In this document: positions 18,104-27,355 of the stretch, in pieces
Numbering within the stretch: position 1 is the stretch's first letter
How the letters are laid out: every line of letters begins with the position of its first letter
Source: Flavobacterium fluvii
GTDB lineage: Bacteria; Bacteroidota; Bacteroidia; Flavobacteriales; Flavobacteriaceae
Assembly (NCBI RefSeq): GCF_900129545.1
Contig: NZ_FQWB01000001.1
Location: 682,001 to 746,000, forward strand
DNA length: 64,000 nucleotides
Direction of reading: 5' to 3'
Program-made: the position numbers and the translations under genes
The notes under the pieces: model-generated
Seen by the model: only the letters and a program-made list of their open reading frames with translations
Database searches by the model: none
Told to the model about the DNA's origin: nothing

Positions 18104-18119
18104 ATATTAAACCAAAACT

Positions 18120-20414
18120 ATGAAAAATAAAAAATTAATCATCGCAGGAGTTTTTAGCCTGATTACCATTGGAACCATGAACGCACAAAAAAAACCACAT
18201 TTAGACAAAACAAAACCCATTGAAGAACGCATTTCTCTGTTGATGAAAGAAATGACACTCGAAGAAAAAGTGGGACAAATGAACCAATACAACGGTTTTT
18301 GGGAAGTAACGGGCCCAGCACCAAAAGGAGGAAATGCCGAATTGAAATACAAACATTTGCGAGACGGTTGGGTGGGTTCCATGCTGACGGTTCGTGGAGT
18401 GAAAGAAGTGCGTGCCGTACAAAAAATAGCCGTCGAGGAAACCCGATTGGGAATTCCATTAATTATAGGTTTTGACGTGATTCACGGTTATAAAACTTTG
18501 AGTCCAATTCCGTTGGCAGAAGCCGCGAGTTGGGATTTGGAAGCCATCAAAAAATCGGCCAGTATTGCAGCAGACGAAGCCTCGGCATCGGGAATCAACT
18601 GGACTTTTGGTCCAATGGTCGATATTTCCCGCGAGGCACGTTGGGGAAGAGTGATGGAAGGTTCCGGCGAAGATCCTTTTCTGGGAAGCAAAATTGCAAC
18701 GGCTAGAGTCAAAGGTTTTCAAGGAGAAACCAGGGCCGATTTAGCGAAAGTAAATACCATTGCGGCTTGTGCCAAACATTTTGCTGCCTACGGTTTTGCC
18801 GAAGCTGGAAAAGAATACAATACCGTTGACATCGGTAATGCAACGCTTTACAATACTGTTTTGCCACCATTCAAAGCGGCGAATGATGCCGGAGTTCGTA
18901 CCTACATGAATTCCTTCAATATCCTGAACGGCATTCCTGCAACTGGAAGCCCCTTTTTGCAAAGAGACATCTTGAAAGGAAAATGGAAATTTGACGGATT
19001 CGTGATTACCGATTGGGCATCAATTCGAGAAATGATTTCGCACGGTTTTGCCAAAGATGGAGCCGAAGCTTCGGAAAAAGCCGTAAAAGCGGGATCGGAC
19101 ATGGACATGGAATCGTATTTGTATGTAGCCGAATTGGTAAAATTGGTCAAAGAAGGAAAAGTAAAAGAAACTTTGGTTGACGATGCCGTTCGAAGAATTC
19201 TTCGGGTAAAATTCGAATTGGGTTTGTTTGACGATCCATACAGATATTGTGACGAGAAAAGAGAAAAAGCCATCATTGGCAACAAAGCCAACAACGACGG
19301 GGTTTTGGATATGGCCAAAAAATCGATCGTCTTGTTGAAAAACGACAAGAATTTACTTCCGCTAAAAAAATCAGGACAAAAAATCGCCTTGATTGGGGCT
19401 TTGGCCAATGACAAAAACAGTCCTTTGGGAAGTTGGAGAATTGCTGCCGACGACAATTCCGCCGTTTCCGTTTTGGAGGGAATGCAACAGTACAAAGACA
19501 ATCAATTAACTTTCGAAAAGGGAGCTGATTTAACCATTGGAAAAACGTCTTTTGTTGCCGAATTGGTTTTCAACACCACCGACAAAAGTGGTTTTGATGC
19601 TGCCAAAAAAGCAGCGGCCAACGCCGATGTCGTGGTGATGGTTTTGGGCGAAGTGGGTTTCCAGTCTGGCGAAGGACGCAGCAGGACGAATCTGGATTTG
19701 CCGGGTGTCCAACAAGAATTATTGGAAGAAATTTACAAAGTAAATCCCAATATTGTGCTGGTTTTAAACAACGGAAGACCTTTGGCTTTGCCTTGGGCTG
19801 CTGAACATATTCCTGCCATTGTCGAGGCTTGGCATTTGGGAACGCAAACCGGAAATGCCGTTGCGCAAGTCTTGTATGGCGATTATAACCCAAGCGGAAA
19901 ATTGCCGATGTCATTTCCAAGAAATGTGGGCCAATGTCCAATTTATTATAACCATTTCAATACCGGAAGACCGGCAAATGTTGATAAAAATGTGTTTTGG
20001 TCGCATTATACCGATGTGGAAAAAACACCGCAATTCCCTTTCGGATTTGGATTGAGTTACACGACTTTCGATTATAAAAATTTAAAAATCAATAAAACGG
20101 CTTTCGCCAAAGGGGAAGCGGTAAAAGTTTCGGTTGAGGTGACCAATTCCGGAAATTACGATGGAAAAGAAGTGGTTCAATTGTACATTCACGATGTTGC
20201 CGCCAGCTTGGCAAGACCGGTAAAAGAATTGAAAGGTTTTGAATTAATCGAATTGAAAAAAGGCGAAACTAAAACCGTTACCTTGACTTTGACCGACAAA
20301 GAGCTGGGTTTCTTTGACAACGACGGCAATTATTTGGTAGAATCGGGAACGTTCAAAATTATGGTGGGAGGAAGCTCCGACAAAGGTTTGGAAAGTAGTT
20401 TTGAGTTGGAGTAA
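18120..20414 (+). CDS. bglX: GH3 periplasmic beta-glucosidase (BglX type)
   Basis: Exo-acting beta-glucosidase that would remove terminal glucose from glucomannan or cello-oligosaccharides. The 764-residue protein has a signal peptide ending TMNAQ, an N-terminal TIM-like barrel (about 40-380) with LGIPLIIGFDVIHGYKTLSPIPL and MVDISREARWGRVMEGSGED, the nucleophile Asp in GFVITDWAS, an alpha/beta sandwich (about 395-600) with GEVGFQSGEGRSRTNLDLPG, and a fibronectin-III-like C-terminal domain (about 660-764). It lacks a close partner; the two hairpins before it separate it from the deacetylases. Confidence 0.93.
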   Translation: MKNKKLIIAGVFSLITIGTMNAQKKPHLDKTKPIEERISLLMKEMTLEEKVGQMNQYNGFWEVTGPAPKGGNAELKYKHLRDGWVGSMLTVRGVKEVRAVQKIAVEETRLGIPLIIGFDVIHGYKTLSPIPLAEAASWDLEAIKKSASIAADEASASGINWTFGPMVDISREARWGRVMEGSGEDPFLGSKIATARVKGFQGETRADLAKVNTIAACAKHFAAYGFAEAGKEYNTVDIGNATLYNTVLPPFKAANDAGVRTYMNSFNILNGIPATGSPFLQRDILKGKWKFDGFVITDWASIREMISHGFAKDGAEASEKAVKAGSDMDMESYLYVAELVKLVKEGKVKETLVDDAVRRILRVKFELGLFDDPYRYCDEKREKAIIGNKANNDGVLDMAKKSIVLLKNDKNLLPLKKSGQKIALIGALANDKNSPLGSWRIAADDNSAVSVLEGMQQYKDNQLTFEKGADLTIGKTSFVAELVFNTTDKSGFDAAKKAAANADVVVMVLGEVGFQSGEGRSRTNLDLPGVQQELLEEIYKVNPNIVLVLNNGRPLALPWAAEHIPAIVEAWHLGTQTGNAVAQVLYGDYNPSGKLPMSFPRNVGQCPIYYNHFNTGRPANVDKNVFWSHYTDVEKTPQFPFGFGLSYTTFDYKNLKINKTAFAKGEAVKVSVEVTNSGNYDGKEVVQLYIHDVAASLARPVKELKGFELIELKKGETKTVTLTLTDKELGFFDNDGNYLVESGTFKIMVGGSSDKGLESSFELE

Positions 20415-20425
20415 ATCCAGTTTTT

Positions 20426-20495
20426 TGTCATTTCGACGAAGGAGAAATCACATAGCGAGAGCAACTGATGTGATTTCTCCTTCGTCGAAATGACA
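20426..20495. repeat. 28-bp perfect inverted repeat
   Basis: Arms 20426-20453 and 20468-20495 are perfect reverse complements, with a 14-base loop AGCGAGAGCAACTG. The arms start TGTCATTTCGACGAAGGAG. I recall this 'GTCATTTCGACGAAGGAG-AAATCACAT' word as a dispersed intergenic element in Bacteroidota. A T-run precedes the left arm, so it could terminate transcription coming from the opposite strand. Confidence 0.85.
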
Positions 20496-20510
20496 ACGCT
20501 AGATGTTTTT

Positions 20511-20549
20511 AACCCGATTTGTATTTAAAAACAGGTCGGGTTTATTTGT
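20511..20549 (+). terminator. Probable terminator after GH3
   Basis: AACCCGA (20511-20517) pairs with TCGGGTT (20536-20542), inner TGT/ACA pairing, followed by TATTTGTTTT. A 7-bp stem with a long loop, so moderate. Confidence 0.55.
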
Positions 20550-20616
20550 TTTATACACTTATGAATGCGAACTTTACCCATTATAAAACGGAATATCAAA
20601 TCTTAAATTGATACAA

Positions 20617-21576
20617 ATGGAATACAATAGATGTGGAAAGAGTGGTTTGAAATTGCCGCAAATTTCCTTGGGATTATGGCATAATTTCGGTTCGGTGGAT
20701 TCATTCGAAAATGCCGAAAGTATTGCCGTTGCCGCTTTTGACAAAGGAATCACCCATTTTGATTTGGCCAATAATTATGGTCCGGTTCCGGGTTCGGCGG
20801 AAACAAATTTTGGTAAAATCCTCAAAAATAATTTTCAAGGAAACCTTCGGGATGAAATCGTGATTTCGACCAAGGCGGGTTACACTATGTGGGATGGCCC
20901 TTATGGCGACTGGGGTTCTCGCAAGTATATGTTGTCGAGTTTGGACCAAAGTTTGAAACGAATGGATTTGGAATACGTGGATATTTTCTATTCGCACCGT
21001 TTTGACCCAGAAACGCCTTTGGAAGAAACGATGACGGCCTTGGATTATGCCGTTCGAAGCGGGAAAGCTTTGTACGCAGGAATTTCTAATTATCCTCCAG
21101 AACAAACCGCCGAAGCGGCAGCAATTTTAAAAGAATTGGGAACGCCTTGTTTGATTCATCAAGTGAAATATTCGATGTTTGTTCGTACGCCCGAAGAAGG
21201 TTTGCTGGATGTTTTGGGAGAAAAAGGGATTGGTTGCATCGCCTTTTCGCCATTGGCACAAGGACTTTTGACCGATAGATATCTAAAAGGAATTCCCGAA
21301 AATTCGAGAGCTTCAAAAGGAAGTTTTTTGAAACCTGAACACATCACGGAAGAAAAAATTAAGGTAATAGTGGCATTGAATGATATCGCACAAGGAAGAA
21401 ACCAATCTTTGGCTCAAATGGCTTTGGCTTGGTTACTCAAAGACAACCGAATTACCTCGGTGTTGATTGGTGCCAGCTCGGTGGGACAATTGCAGAACAA
21501 TATCGATGCCTTGGGGAATATCGATTTTACGCAAGCGGAATTGAACAAGATTGAAGCTATCTTGGCGTCTGTGTAA
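20617..21576 (+). CDS. Aldo/keto reductase (YghZ / L-glyceraldehyde 3-phosphate reductase-like)
   Basis: NADPH-dependent reductase of small aldehydes. From the ATG at 20617 it has 319 residues and no signal peptide. Family signs are ISLGLWHNFGSVDSFE, FDLANNYGPVPGSAE (catalytic Asp and Tyr), STKAGYTMWDGPYGDWGSRKY with the catalytic Lys, YVDIFYSHRFDPETPLEET with the His, and AFSPLAQGLLTDRYL for NADPH binding. The GPYGDWGSRKY segment is characteristic of the YghZ subgroup. An in-frame TTG at 20608 is an unlikely start. Its link to mannan use is only positional. Confidence 0.88.
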   Translation: MEYNRCGKSGLKLPQISLGLWHNFGSVDSFENAESIAVAAFDKGITHFDLANNYGPVPGSAETNFGKILKNNFQGNLRDEIVISTKAGYTMWDGPYGDWGSRKYMLSSLDQSLKRMDLEYVDIFYSHRFDPETPLEETMTALDYAVRSGKALYAGISNYPPEQTAEAAAILKELGTPCLIHQVKYSMFVRTPEEGLLDVLGEKGIGCIAFSPLAQGLLTDRYLKGIPENSRASKGSFLKPEHITEEKIKVIVALNDIAQGRNQSLAQMALAWLLKDNRITSVLIGASSVGQLQNNIDALGNIDFTQAELNKIEAILASV

Positions 21577-21602
21577 AATCTATTTACAAATTCTATTATA
21601 AT

Positions 21603-21639
21603 AAAAAAGGGAGCGAATCTAAAATTCGCTCCCTTTTTT
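21603..21639. terminator. Bidirectional terminator between AKR and GH97 genes
   Basis: AAAAAAGGGAGCGAAT (21603-21618) pairs perfectly with ATTCGCTCCCTTTTTT (21624-21639) around five bases. It lies between convergent genes and has A- and T-runs on both sides. Confidence 0.95.
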
Positions 21640-23626
21640 ATTTAGCCGTAATAATCATTGCTAATCCGCCACCGCTTGCTAATCGGTATTTTAGTTTAGT
21701 GGCAGCATTTACGGTTATAATTTCCCTTTTGTAATCTACAGCTGCTTTGTCAGCATTTAATCCGTCAGAGAAAATTTCTGCTTCGTATTTTTTGCCTTTT
21801 TCAAGGAATGAAAAATCAATTGTTGTTTCCCTGGAATTCCAATTCGTGATTGCTCCCAAATACCATGTAACCCCTTTTTTTCGAGCTATTGACACAAATT
21901 TTCCAACTTCTCCATCCAAAGTCACTGTTTCATCAAAAGTGGTCGGTGTTTTGGCAATGAAATCAGTGCTTTCCTGTTCTTTCATATAAGCTGTTGGACT
22001 ATCGGCCATCATTTGCAAAGGCGCCTCAAAAATGGTGTATAATGCCAATTGATGGCATCTTGTTCCTTGGCTTACCGGGTTCGAGTGACTGGGTTTGAAT
22101 TCGCTTTTGGTTGCATTGCGCATCGCTCCTGGCGTATAATCCATTGGACCAGCCATCATTCTGATAAACGGAATAGAGCAATCGTAAGTTGGGACATCAT
22201 CATTTGGCGTCCATTTATTGTTTTCCAATCCTTTTACTCCTTCAAAATTTAGAATATTTGGAAAAGTACGTTGAATTCCTGTTGGTTTGTACATGCCGTG
22301 AAAATCCAAAAGCAATTTATTGTCGGCTGCTTTTTGCGCAATGTCATAAACTGAATTCACCATTTTGGCATCGTCGCGATCCAGAAAATCAACTTTAAAT
22401 CCTTTGATTCCCAAGCTGGCATAATTTTTCAGAATTCCATCCGTGTTTTTGGTCAAAGCCATCCAGGAACTCCACAAAATAATCCCCACATTTCGTTCTT
22501 TTCCATAAGCGATTAAAACTTCCAAGTCCACATTTGGGTTGTGTTTCATGATGTCTTCTTCAAGACTCCAACCTTCGTCCAAAACCACGTATTCCACTTT
22601 GTTTTTGGAAGCAAAATCAATGTAGTATTTATAGGTTTGGGTATTGATTCCGGCTTTAAAATCGATATTGTAAATGCTCCAGTCATTCCACCAATCCCAA
22701 GCCACTTTTCCTGGTTTTATCCAGCTAATGTCTTTAATTTTAGTCGGTTCAGATAATTTTTGGACTATGTCGTTATTGGCTAATGCTGCGTCATTTTCCG
22801 AGATTACTACAATTCTCCAGGGGAAGTTTCGTGTTCCTTTGGTTTTAACCAAATAATCGGCTCTTTCGGTAATCAATCGGTTGATGTTGTTGAATCCACC
22901 ATTTTTTTCCTGCAAGGGATATTTGGAAAAACGACTTTCAAAACCTGACTTGGAATTGTTGTTGGTTACAAACAATCCAGGATAATCTTGAAGATTGGCT
23001 TCGAGAAAAACAGCTTTTTTATGATTTTTATAATCAATCAAAAACGGTAAAAATGCTAAAGTATCTTTGGCAAATTCGCTGATTTTTTTGTTTTCGTAAT
23101 GCGATTCGAATGAAGAAATATAAGGGTCTTTCGGGTTTCTTAAATCGCGGACATACGGCATCAGCGTATTGTAATCCTGATTGAAATTTAAAACTACTTC
23201 TTCGTTTTTTACAGTTATGTCCTTTTTCTTTTTAGTGATAAAACGATAGGTAACTCCATCATCAAAAGCGCGATATTCAATGCTGAAATCATTTTTAAAG
23301 TTTAATGTCAGCTGATTGTAATTGTTTTTAACCGATTTTTTTTTGTAAAAAGGAGATTCAAATGAAGTGTCAACTGTCTCTTTTTTCGAGTTTAAAACAA
23401 CTGTATTCTTTCCTAAAACTTCATTTTCGCCAATCGTCAATGACATTGACGATGGAGCCAAAACAACATCTTTTTCATGCGAAACAGTCCAAGTTATTTT
23501 GTCATTGACGGCAATCGCAGCTTGAATTTTTCCGTTTGGGGAATTCAAGCTGAAGTCTTGTTTCTTTTGGGCAAAAGAAAGATTGAAGAGAAATAGCGCA
23601 AAGAGTAACGAGATAGTTTGCCTCAT
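21638..23626 (-). CDS. GH97 retaining alpha-galactosidase
   Basis: Removes alpha-1,6-galactose side groups from galacto(gluco)mannan or its fragments. The 662 residues comprise a signal peptide (ends LSFAQ), an N-terminal beta-sandwich (about 25-285), a barrel (about 300-560) and a C-terminal sheet. The barrel reads VAWDWWNDWS, EYVVLDEGW, then GIKGFKVDFLDRDD. Asp413 in KVDF sits where retaining GH97 members carry the nucleophile, while inverting SusB-type glucosidases lack it; hence alpha-galactosidase. It is the last gene of the mannan operon and shares one base with the GH5 gene before it. Confidence 0.88.
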   Translation of the reverse strand: MRQTISLLFALFLFNLSFAQKKQDFSLNSPNGKIQAAIAVNDKITWTVSHEKDVVLAPSSMSLTIGENEVLGKNTVVLNSKKETVDTSFESPFYKKKSVKNNYNQLTLNFKNDFSIEYRAFDDGVTYRFITKKKKDITVKNEEVVLNFNQDYNTLMPYVRDLRNPKDPYISSFESHYENKKISEFAKDTLAFLPFLIDYKNHKKAVFLEANLQDYPGLFVTNNNSKSGFESRFSKYPLQEKNGGFNNINRLITERADYLVKTKGTRNFPWRIVVISENDAALANNDIVQKLSEPTKIKDISWIKPGKVAWDWWNDWSIYNIDFKAGINTQTYKYYIDFASKNKVEYVVLDEGWSLEEDIMKHNPNVDLEVLIAYGKERNVGIILWSSWMALTKNTDGILKNYASLGIKGFKVDFLDRDDAKMVNSVYDIAQKAADNKLLLDFHGMYKPTGIQRTFPNILNFEGVKGLENNKWTPNDDVPTYDCSIPFIRMMAGPMDYTPGAMRNATKSEFKPSHSNPVSQGTRCHQLALYTIFEAPLQMMADSPTAYMKEQESTDFIAKTPTTFDETVTLDGEVGKFVSIARKKGVTWYLGAITNWNSRETTIDFSFLEKGKKYEAEIFSDGLNADKAAVDYKREIITVNAATKLKYRLASGGGLAMIITAK

Positions 23627-24915
23627 TAATTTTTGAATTTAGAATTGTACTTTTTCACGATTTCCAAAGTCGATTTATCCGAAGAAAAAACACTGTTCAA
23701 ACCTTGTGGTTCTTGCGGTGGATCGGTGGTCAAGGGATCTCCGGGCTTCCATTTCCCGTCTGGGGTAACGGCTTTTCCTTCGCCACCAAATCCCCAAAAA
23801 TTAGCCGCTTGCAATGGACCATTATTGTTGCGACTTTCCAGGATTCTATTAAATACATAATTGTAAAAAACATCTCGATTGGCAACAGGTGAACTGGAAA
23901 CCAAGCTTTCGTTTTCTCTTGGCAAACCAAATTCTTCAATGATGATGGGTCTTTTCAGATTTTGCGCTACTTTGATGTGAGCATCAATATATTTCCCTGC
24001 ATTTTCCAATGTAGTTGGCAAAGTTTTTTCGGCATCTTCGGCTTTGTACCAATTCCAGTTTTTGGGCCAAATGTGCATCGTCAAATAATCGATATTCGGG
24101 TTTTGATGCGTTCTTTCGAAAATTTCTATCTTGTCGTTCGAACTATTCAAACCTTCGGAACCGGTAGAAATCAAATGGTTTTTGTCCAAGCTATCCATCA
24201 AGTTGACAATGTTGTTGAGCCAAAGAGTAAATTTTGCTTCGTTTTCCACCGTAAAAAGTCGAGGTTCGTTGCCCACTTGCCAAGCCATAATGGTGTTGTC
24301 CTCGGTATATTTTCTTTTGGTGTAGGTGTTTGTTCTCGTCATGATAAACTTCACGTGATTGTTCAGGGCTTCCATGCAAGGTTCGCAACTGTGGAATTTT
24401 TCGGTGTAAGACATATACTGCGGCCAAGTATTTGGTGGGATTGCCGGAACAGGAATTGGACCTTTTCCAGACCATTCCAGATATTGTGACATTCCACCGG
24501 ACCATTCCCAGTTGTTGGTCAAATACAAAACGGCGTACATCTTGCGTTTGCCCATTTCGGCAATCAAGAAATCCAATCCGTCCAGCAAGTCTTGGTCGTA
24601 TTTTCCTTGTTCGTATTGCAAAGCGGGACGAACTGTGAAGTCGTATTTTCCGCCATCGGCACCCACCAAAATTCGCAGGTTGTCAATGCCGTTTTTTTGC
24701 ATCAAATCCAGTTCCCGCAACAGTCTTTTTCGGTCGCCCACTTTCTTGGAAGCCAATAAACTTCCGTACCAATAATTGGTTCCAATATAGGAATAGGGTT
24801 GATTTCCTTTGAAAAATTGGGTTCCTTTGACCGTGATTCTAGGTTGCTGTTTTTGGGAATAACCTATGGTGGTTAAAAAGAAGACGAGTAGAAATGTGAA
24901 GATGGAATATTTCAT
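23626..24915 (-). CDS. GH5 (subfamily 7-like) endo-beta-1,4-mannanase
   Basis: Cuts the beta-mannan backbone outside the cytoplasm. From the ATG at 24915 it has 429 residues with a signal peptide ending TIGYSQ; an in-frame TTG nine bases upstream is less likely. GH5_7 pattern: GTNYWYGSLLA at the first strand, LRILVGADGG, NNWEWSGGMSQYLEWSG, acid/base Glu217 in WQVGNEPR and nucleophile Glu328 in IIEEFGLPR, then ANFWGFGGEG. With the GH26 enzyme of the same operon it gives two endo-mannanases of different families. It is flanked by the epimerase gene 29 bases upstream. Confidence 0.92.
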   Translation of the reverse strand: MKYSIFTFLLVFFLTTIGYSQKQQPRITVKGTQFFKGNQPYSYIGTNYWYGSLLASKKVGDRKRLLRELDLMQKNGIDNLRILVGADGGKYDFTVRPALQYEQGKYDQDLLDGLDFLIAEMGKRKMYAVLYLTNNWEWSGGMSQYLEWSGKGPIPVPAIPPNTWPQYMSYTEKFHSCEPCMEALNNHVKFIMTRTNTYTKRKYTEDNTIMAWQVGNEPRLFTVENEAKFTLWLNNIVNLMDSLDKNHLISTGSEGLNSSNDKIEIFERTHQNPNIDYLTMHIWPKNWNWYKAEDAEKTLPTTLENAGKYIDAHIKVAQNLKRPIIIEEFGLPRENESLVSSSPVANRDVFYNYVFNRILESRNNNGPLQAANFWGFGGEGKAVTPDGKWKPGDPLTTDPPQEPQGLNSVFSSDKSTLEIVKKYNSKFKN

Positions 24916-24944
24916 TTGTTTCAATTAATTAGGGTAATATAAAA

Positions 24945-26135
24945 TTAATTCTTGATTCTGTGAATCAATTCGATGCAAGCCCTGCTATTGTGGTACGGAC
25001 ATTTCCAGAAACCGGCTTTGTCTTTTTCGATCAACGAATAATCTTCATAAACACCCCAAAACCATTCGCCATTTTGTTTGTCGAGAAGATGATTTTTTAC
25101 AAATTCCCAATTTTTCAAGACGATGTCGAGGTAGTTTTCGTTGCCGGTAAGTTCGTAGGCGTTGAAAAAACCAATCATTAGTTCGGCTTGTGGCCACCAA
25201 TGTTTTTCGGCAATCAATTTGTTGTGTTCCGGTTCCAATTCGTACCAAAGTCCGCCATCTTGATCAATGCCTTCAATGGTCGCATCGGTCATTTGGATGG
25301 CGTATTTTTTGTAGCGTTCGATTAAAGCTTTGTCTCCAGAAATTTCGGCACATTGCAATAACAACCAAGCGGCTTCGATGTCGTGTCCATACGAAATCAC
25401 GTCCGGTTTTTCGACCCAGTTTTCGTCAAAAAACAATCGTAAATGTCCTGTTTCTTCGTTAATAAAATGCGTTTCAATGACTTCGAGCAATTCGACAATA
25501 TCCTTTTTCAAGGTTTCGTCTTTCCAGACTTTGTACAAATTCGCATAGCCTTCGACAATATGCAAATGGGTATTCATTGTCTTTTTTTCGTTGGCATCCT
25601 TGTCGCTCAAACGCAAATCTTCGATAGGTTGCCAATCGCGGGTAAAAGCTTCGAAATAGCCTTTGTGGATTGGATCGCAACTGTATTCTTGAATTTTTTT
25701 GTATAATGAAATGGCCAATTGCAATGCTTTTTCGTCTTTGGAAATGGCATAATATTCGGTCATTCCATAAATGGTAAAAGCCAGGGCATAAATTTGGTTT
25801 TTGGTGTCTTTTGGAGAAGTATCGGCGTTGATGCTCCAATAAATTCCACCAAATTCCGAATCATAAAAATACTCTATGATAAATTCAAAAGCTTTTTTGG
25901 CAATTTTTTTATATGCATCGTCTTTAATGATTTTGTATGCCGCAGAAAATGACCAAAGTATTCGTGCGTTTAAAACGGAACCTTTTTCAGCTTCAAAATT
26001 TTTGTATTCGTTGCCATCTATTTGACCAATAAAACCGCCATTTTTTTGGTCAATAGCCTGCTTTGACCAATACTCGAGAATGTTGTCGAGTTCAGTGGTT
26101 AATTCGGTTTTAAGATTTTTTAATTTGTCGGGCAC
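24945..26135 (-). CDS. Cellobiose/mannobiose 2-epimerase (AGE superfamily)
   Basis: Converts the reducing-end unit of beta-1,4-mannobiose to glucose, giving mannosyl-glucose for the phosphorylase encoded just upstream. The 396-residue cytoplasmic protein has the (alpha/alpha)6 pattern of cellobiose 2-epimerases: KGSVLNARILWSFSAAYK, KTMNTHLHIVEGYANLY, ISYGHDIEAAWLL, KHWWPQAELMIGFFNAY and FWKCPYHNSRACIE, which contain the paired catalytic His residues. The start is GTG, two bases after the GH130 stop, so translation is coupled. Its place between GH130 and mannanases supports mannobiose rather than N-acylglucosamine as substrate. Confidence 0.94.
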   Translation of the reverse strand: MPDKLKNLKTELTTELDNILEYWSKQAIDQKNGGFIGQIDGNEYKNFEAEKGSVLNARILWSFSAAYKIIKDDAYKKIAKKAFEFIIEYFYDSEFGGIYWSINADTSPKDTKNQIYALAFTIYGMTEYYAISKDEKALQLAISLYKKIQEYSCDPIHKGYFEAFTRDWQPIEDLRLSDKDANEKKTMNTHLHIVEGYANLYKVWKDETLKKDIVELLEVIETHFINEETGHLRLFFDENWVEKPDVISYGHDIEAAWLLLQCAEISGDKALIERYKKYAIQMTDATIEGIDQDGGLWYELEPEHNKLIAEKHWWPQAELMIGFFNAYELTGNENYLDIVLKNWEFVKNHLLDKQNGEWFWGVYEDYSLIEKDKAGFWKCPYHNSRACIELIHRIKN

Positions 26136-26137
26136 TA

Positions 26138-27331
26138 TTATTTAATTTCTTTGTTTTTGTTGACTTGTGCAATAATATTGTTCACGGAACCTGCGGATAT
26201 AAAGGTGTCTTGAGGCGTATTCATCACATAATCCACTAATTTTTCAACAGAGGAAACAGCCACGTGCATTCTGGTGTCCGAGGAAGCGTAATAGATTAAA
26301 ACGGCATCATTTTCGTCAGCAATCCAGCCATTCGAAAACAACACATTCGACACGTCGCCAACTCTTTCTGAACCTTCAGGAGCCATAAAATGTCCTGCAG
26401 GAACATGGGTTACTTTTGAAATGTCATTCAAATCGGTCATGAATATGTAAAGGGTATAGCGCAATCCGGCTGCCGTGTTTCTTACGCCGTGTGCCAAATG
26501 TAGCCAACCTTTTTTGGTTTTAATTGGTGCCGGTCCCAAACCATTTTTTAGTTCATAAATGGTATGGTATTGTTTTCCGAAAATAATTTGCTCGTCTATT
26601 ACAACAGGGTTTTTCATGTCGTCGATATAGCCCAATCCAATTCCACCGCCACTTCCCACATCGATAAATCCGTCTTGTGGTCGAGTGTACAAGGCATATT
26701 TTCCTTTTACGAATTCAGGATGCAAGACCACGTTTCTTTGTTGGCCCGTGTTCGAAATCAAATCTGGTAAGCGTTCCCAATTGATTAAATCTTTGGTGCG
26801 CACAATTCCCGCATTGGCAATAGCCGAACTGGTATTGCCTTTTGGGGCTTTCGGGTCTTTTCTTTCGGTGCAAAAAATGCCGTAAATCCAACCGTCTTCG
26901 TGATTGGTCAAACGCATGTCATACACATTGGTGTCTGGTTCTTCGGTTTGTGGAATCACGCAAGGCTTTTCCCAAAACTGGAAATTATCAACTCCATTCG
27001 GGCTTTCGGCAATGGCAAAAAACGATTTTCTGTCCACGCCTTCCACACGGGCGACAAGAACATAGCCGTTTTTCCATTTCATTGCTCCGGCATTAAAGGC
27101 TGCATTGATGCTGATGCGCTCCATCAAAAAAGGGTTCGTGGCTTGGTTCAAATCATAACGCCATTCAATAGGGGCATGATTCCGTGTCAGGACGGGATTT
27201 TTATATCTGTTGAAAATGCCATTTCCCACAACGGATTGAGGTTCGTTTTTTTTCTCGATTAGTTGTTGAAACTCTTTTTGAATTTCAGTTTTTCTTTTCT
27301 CGAAGGCTGTATTTGGAGTTGTTGTATTCAT
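26138..27331 (-). CDS. GH130 4-O-beta-D-mannosyl-D-glucose phosphorylase
   Basis: Splits Man-beta-1,4-Glc with phosphate to mannose-1-phosphate and glucose in the cytoplasm, saving ATP. 397 residues without a signal peptide. Family marks are the N-terminal GIFNRYKNPVLTRNHAPIEW, ERISINAAFNAGAMKW, VARVEGVDRKSFFA, EPDTNVYDMRLTNHEDGW with the catalytic Asp, and HPEFVKGKYALYTRPQDGF, close to the described mannosylglucose phosphorylases (GH130 subfamily 1). It lies between the GPH symporter (24 bases) and the 2-epimerase (2 bases), which is the order known from the mannan pathway first worked out in Bacteroides fragilis. Confidence 0.94.
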   Translation of the reverse strand: MNTTTPNTAFEKRKTEIQKEFQQLIEKKNEPQSVVGNGIFNRYKNPVLTRNHAPIEWRYDLNQATNPFLMERISINAAFNAGAMKWKNGYVLVARVEGVDRKSFFAIAESPNGVDNFQFWEKPCVIPQTEEPDTNVYDMRLTNHEDGWIYGIFCTERKDPKAPKGNTSSAIANAGIVRTKDLINWERLPDLISNTGQQRNVVLHPEFVKGKYALYTRPQDGFIDVGSGGGIGLGYIDDMKNPVVIDEQIIFGKQYHTIYELKNGLGPAPIKTKKGWLHLAHGVRNTAAGLRYTLYIFMTDLNDISKVTHVPAGHFMAPEGSERVGDVSNVLFSNGWIADENDAVLIYYASSDTRMHVAVSSVEKLVDYVMNTPQDTFISAGSVNNIIAQVNKNKEIK

Positions 27332-27355
27332 GTATGATAGTGCTAAAATCGAATA

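Noticed and set aside
24945..26135. N-acylglucosamine 2-epimerase
   Set aside because: The His-containing motifs and the GH130 and mannanase neighbours point to the cellobiose/mannobiose 2-epimerase branch.
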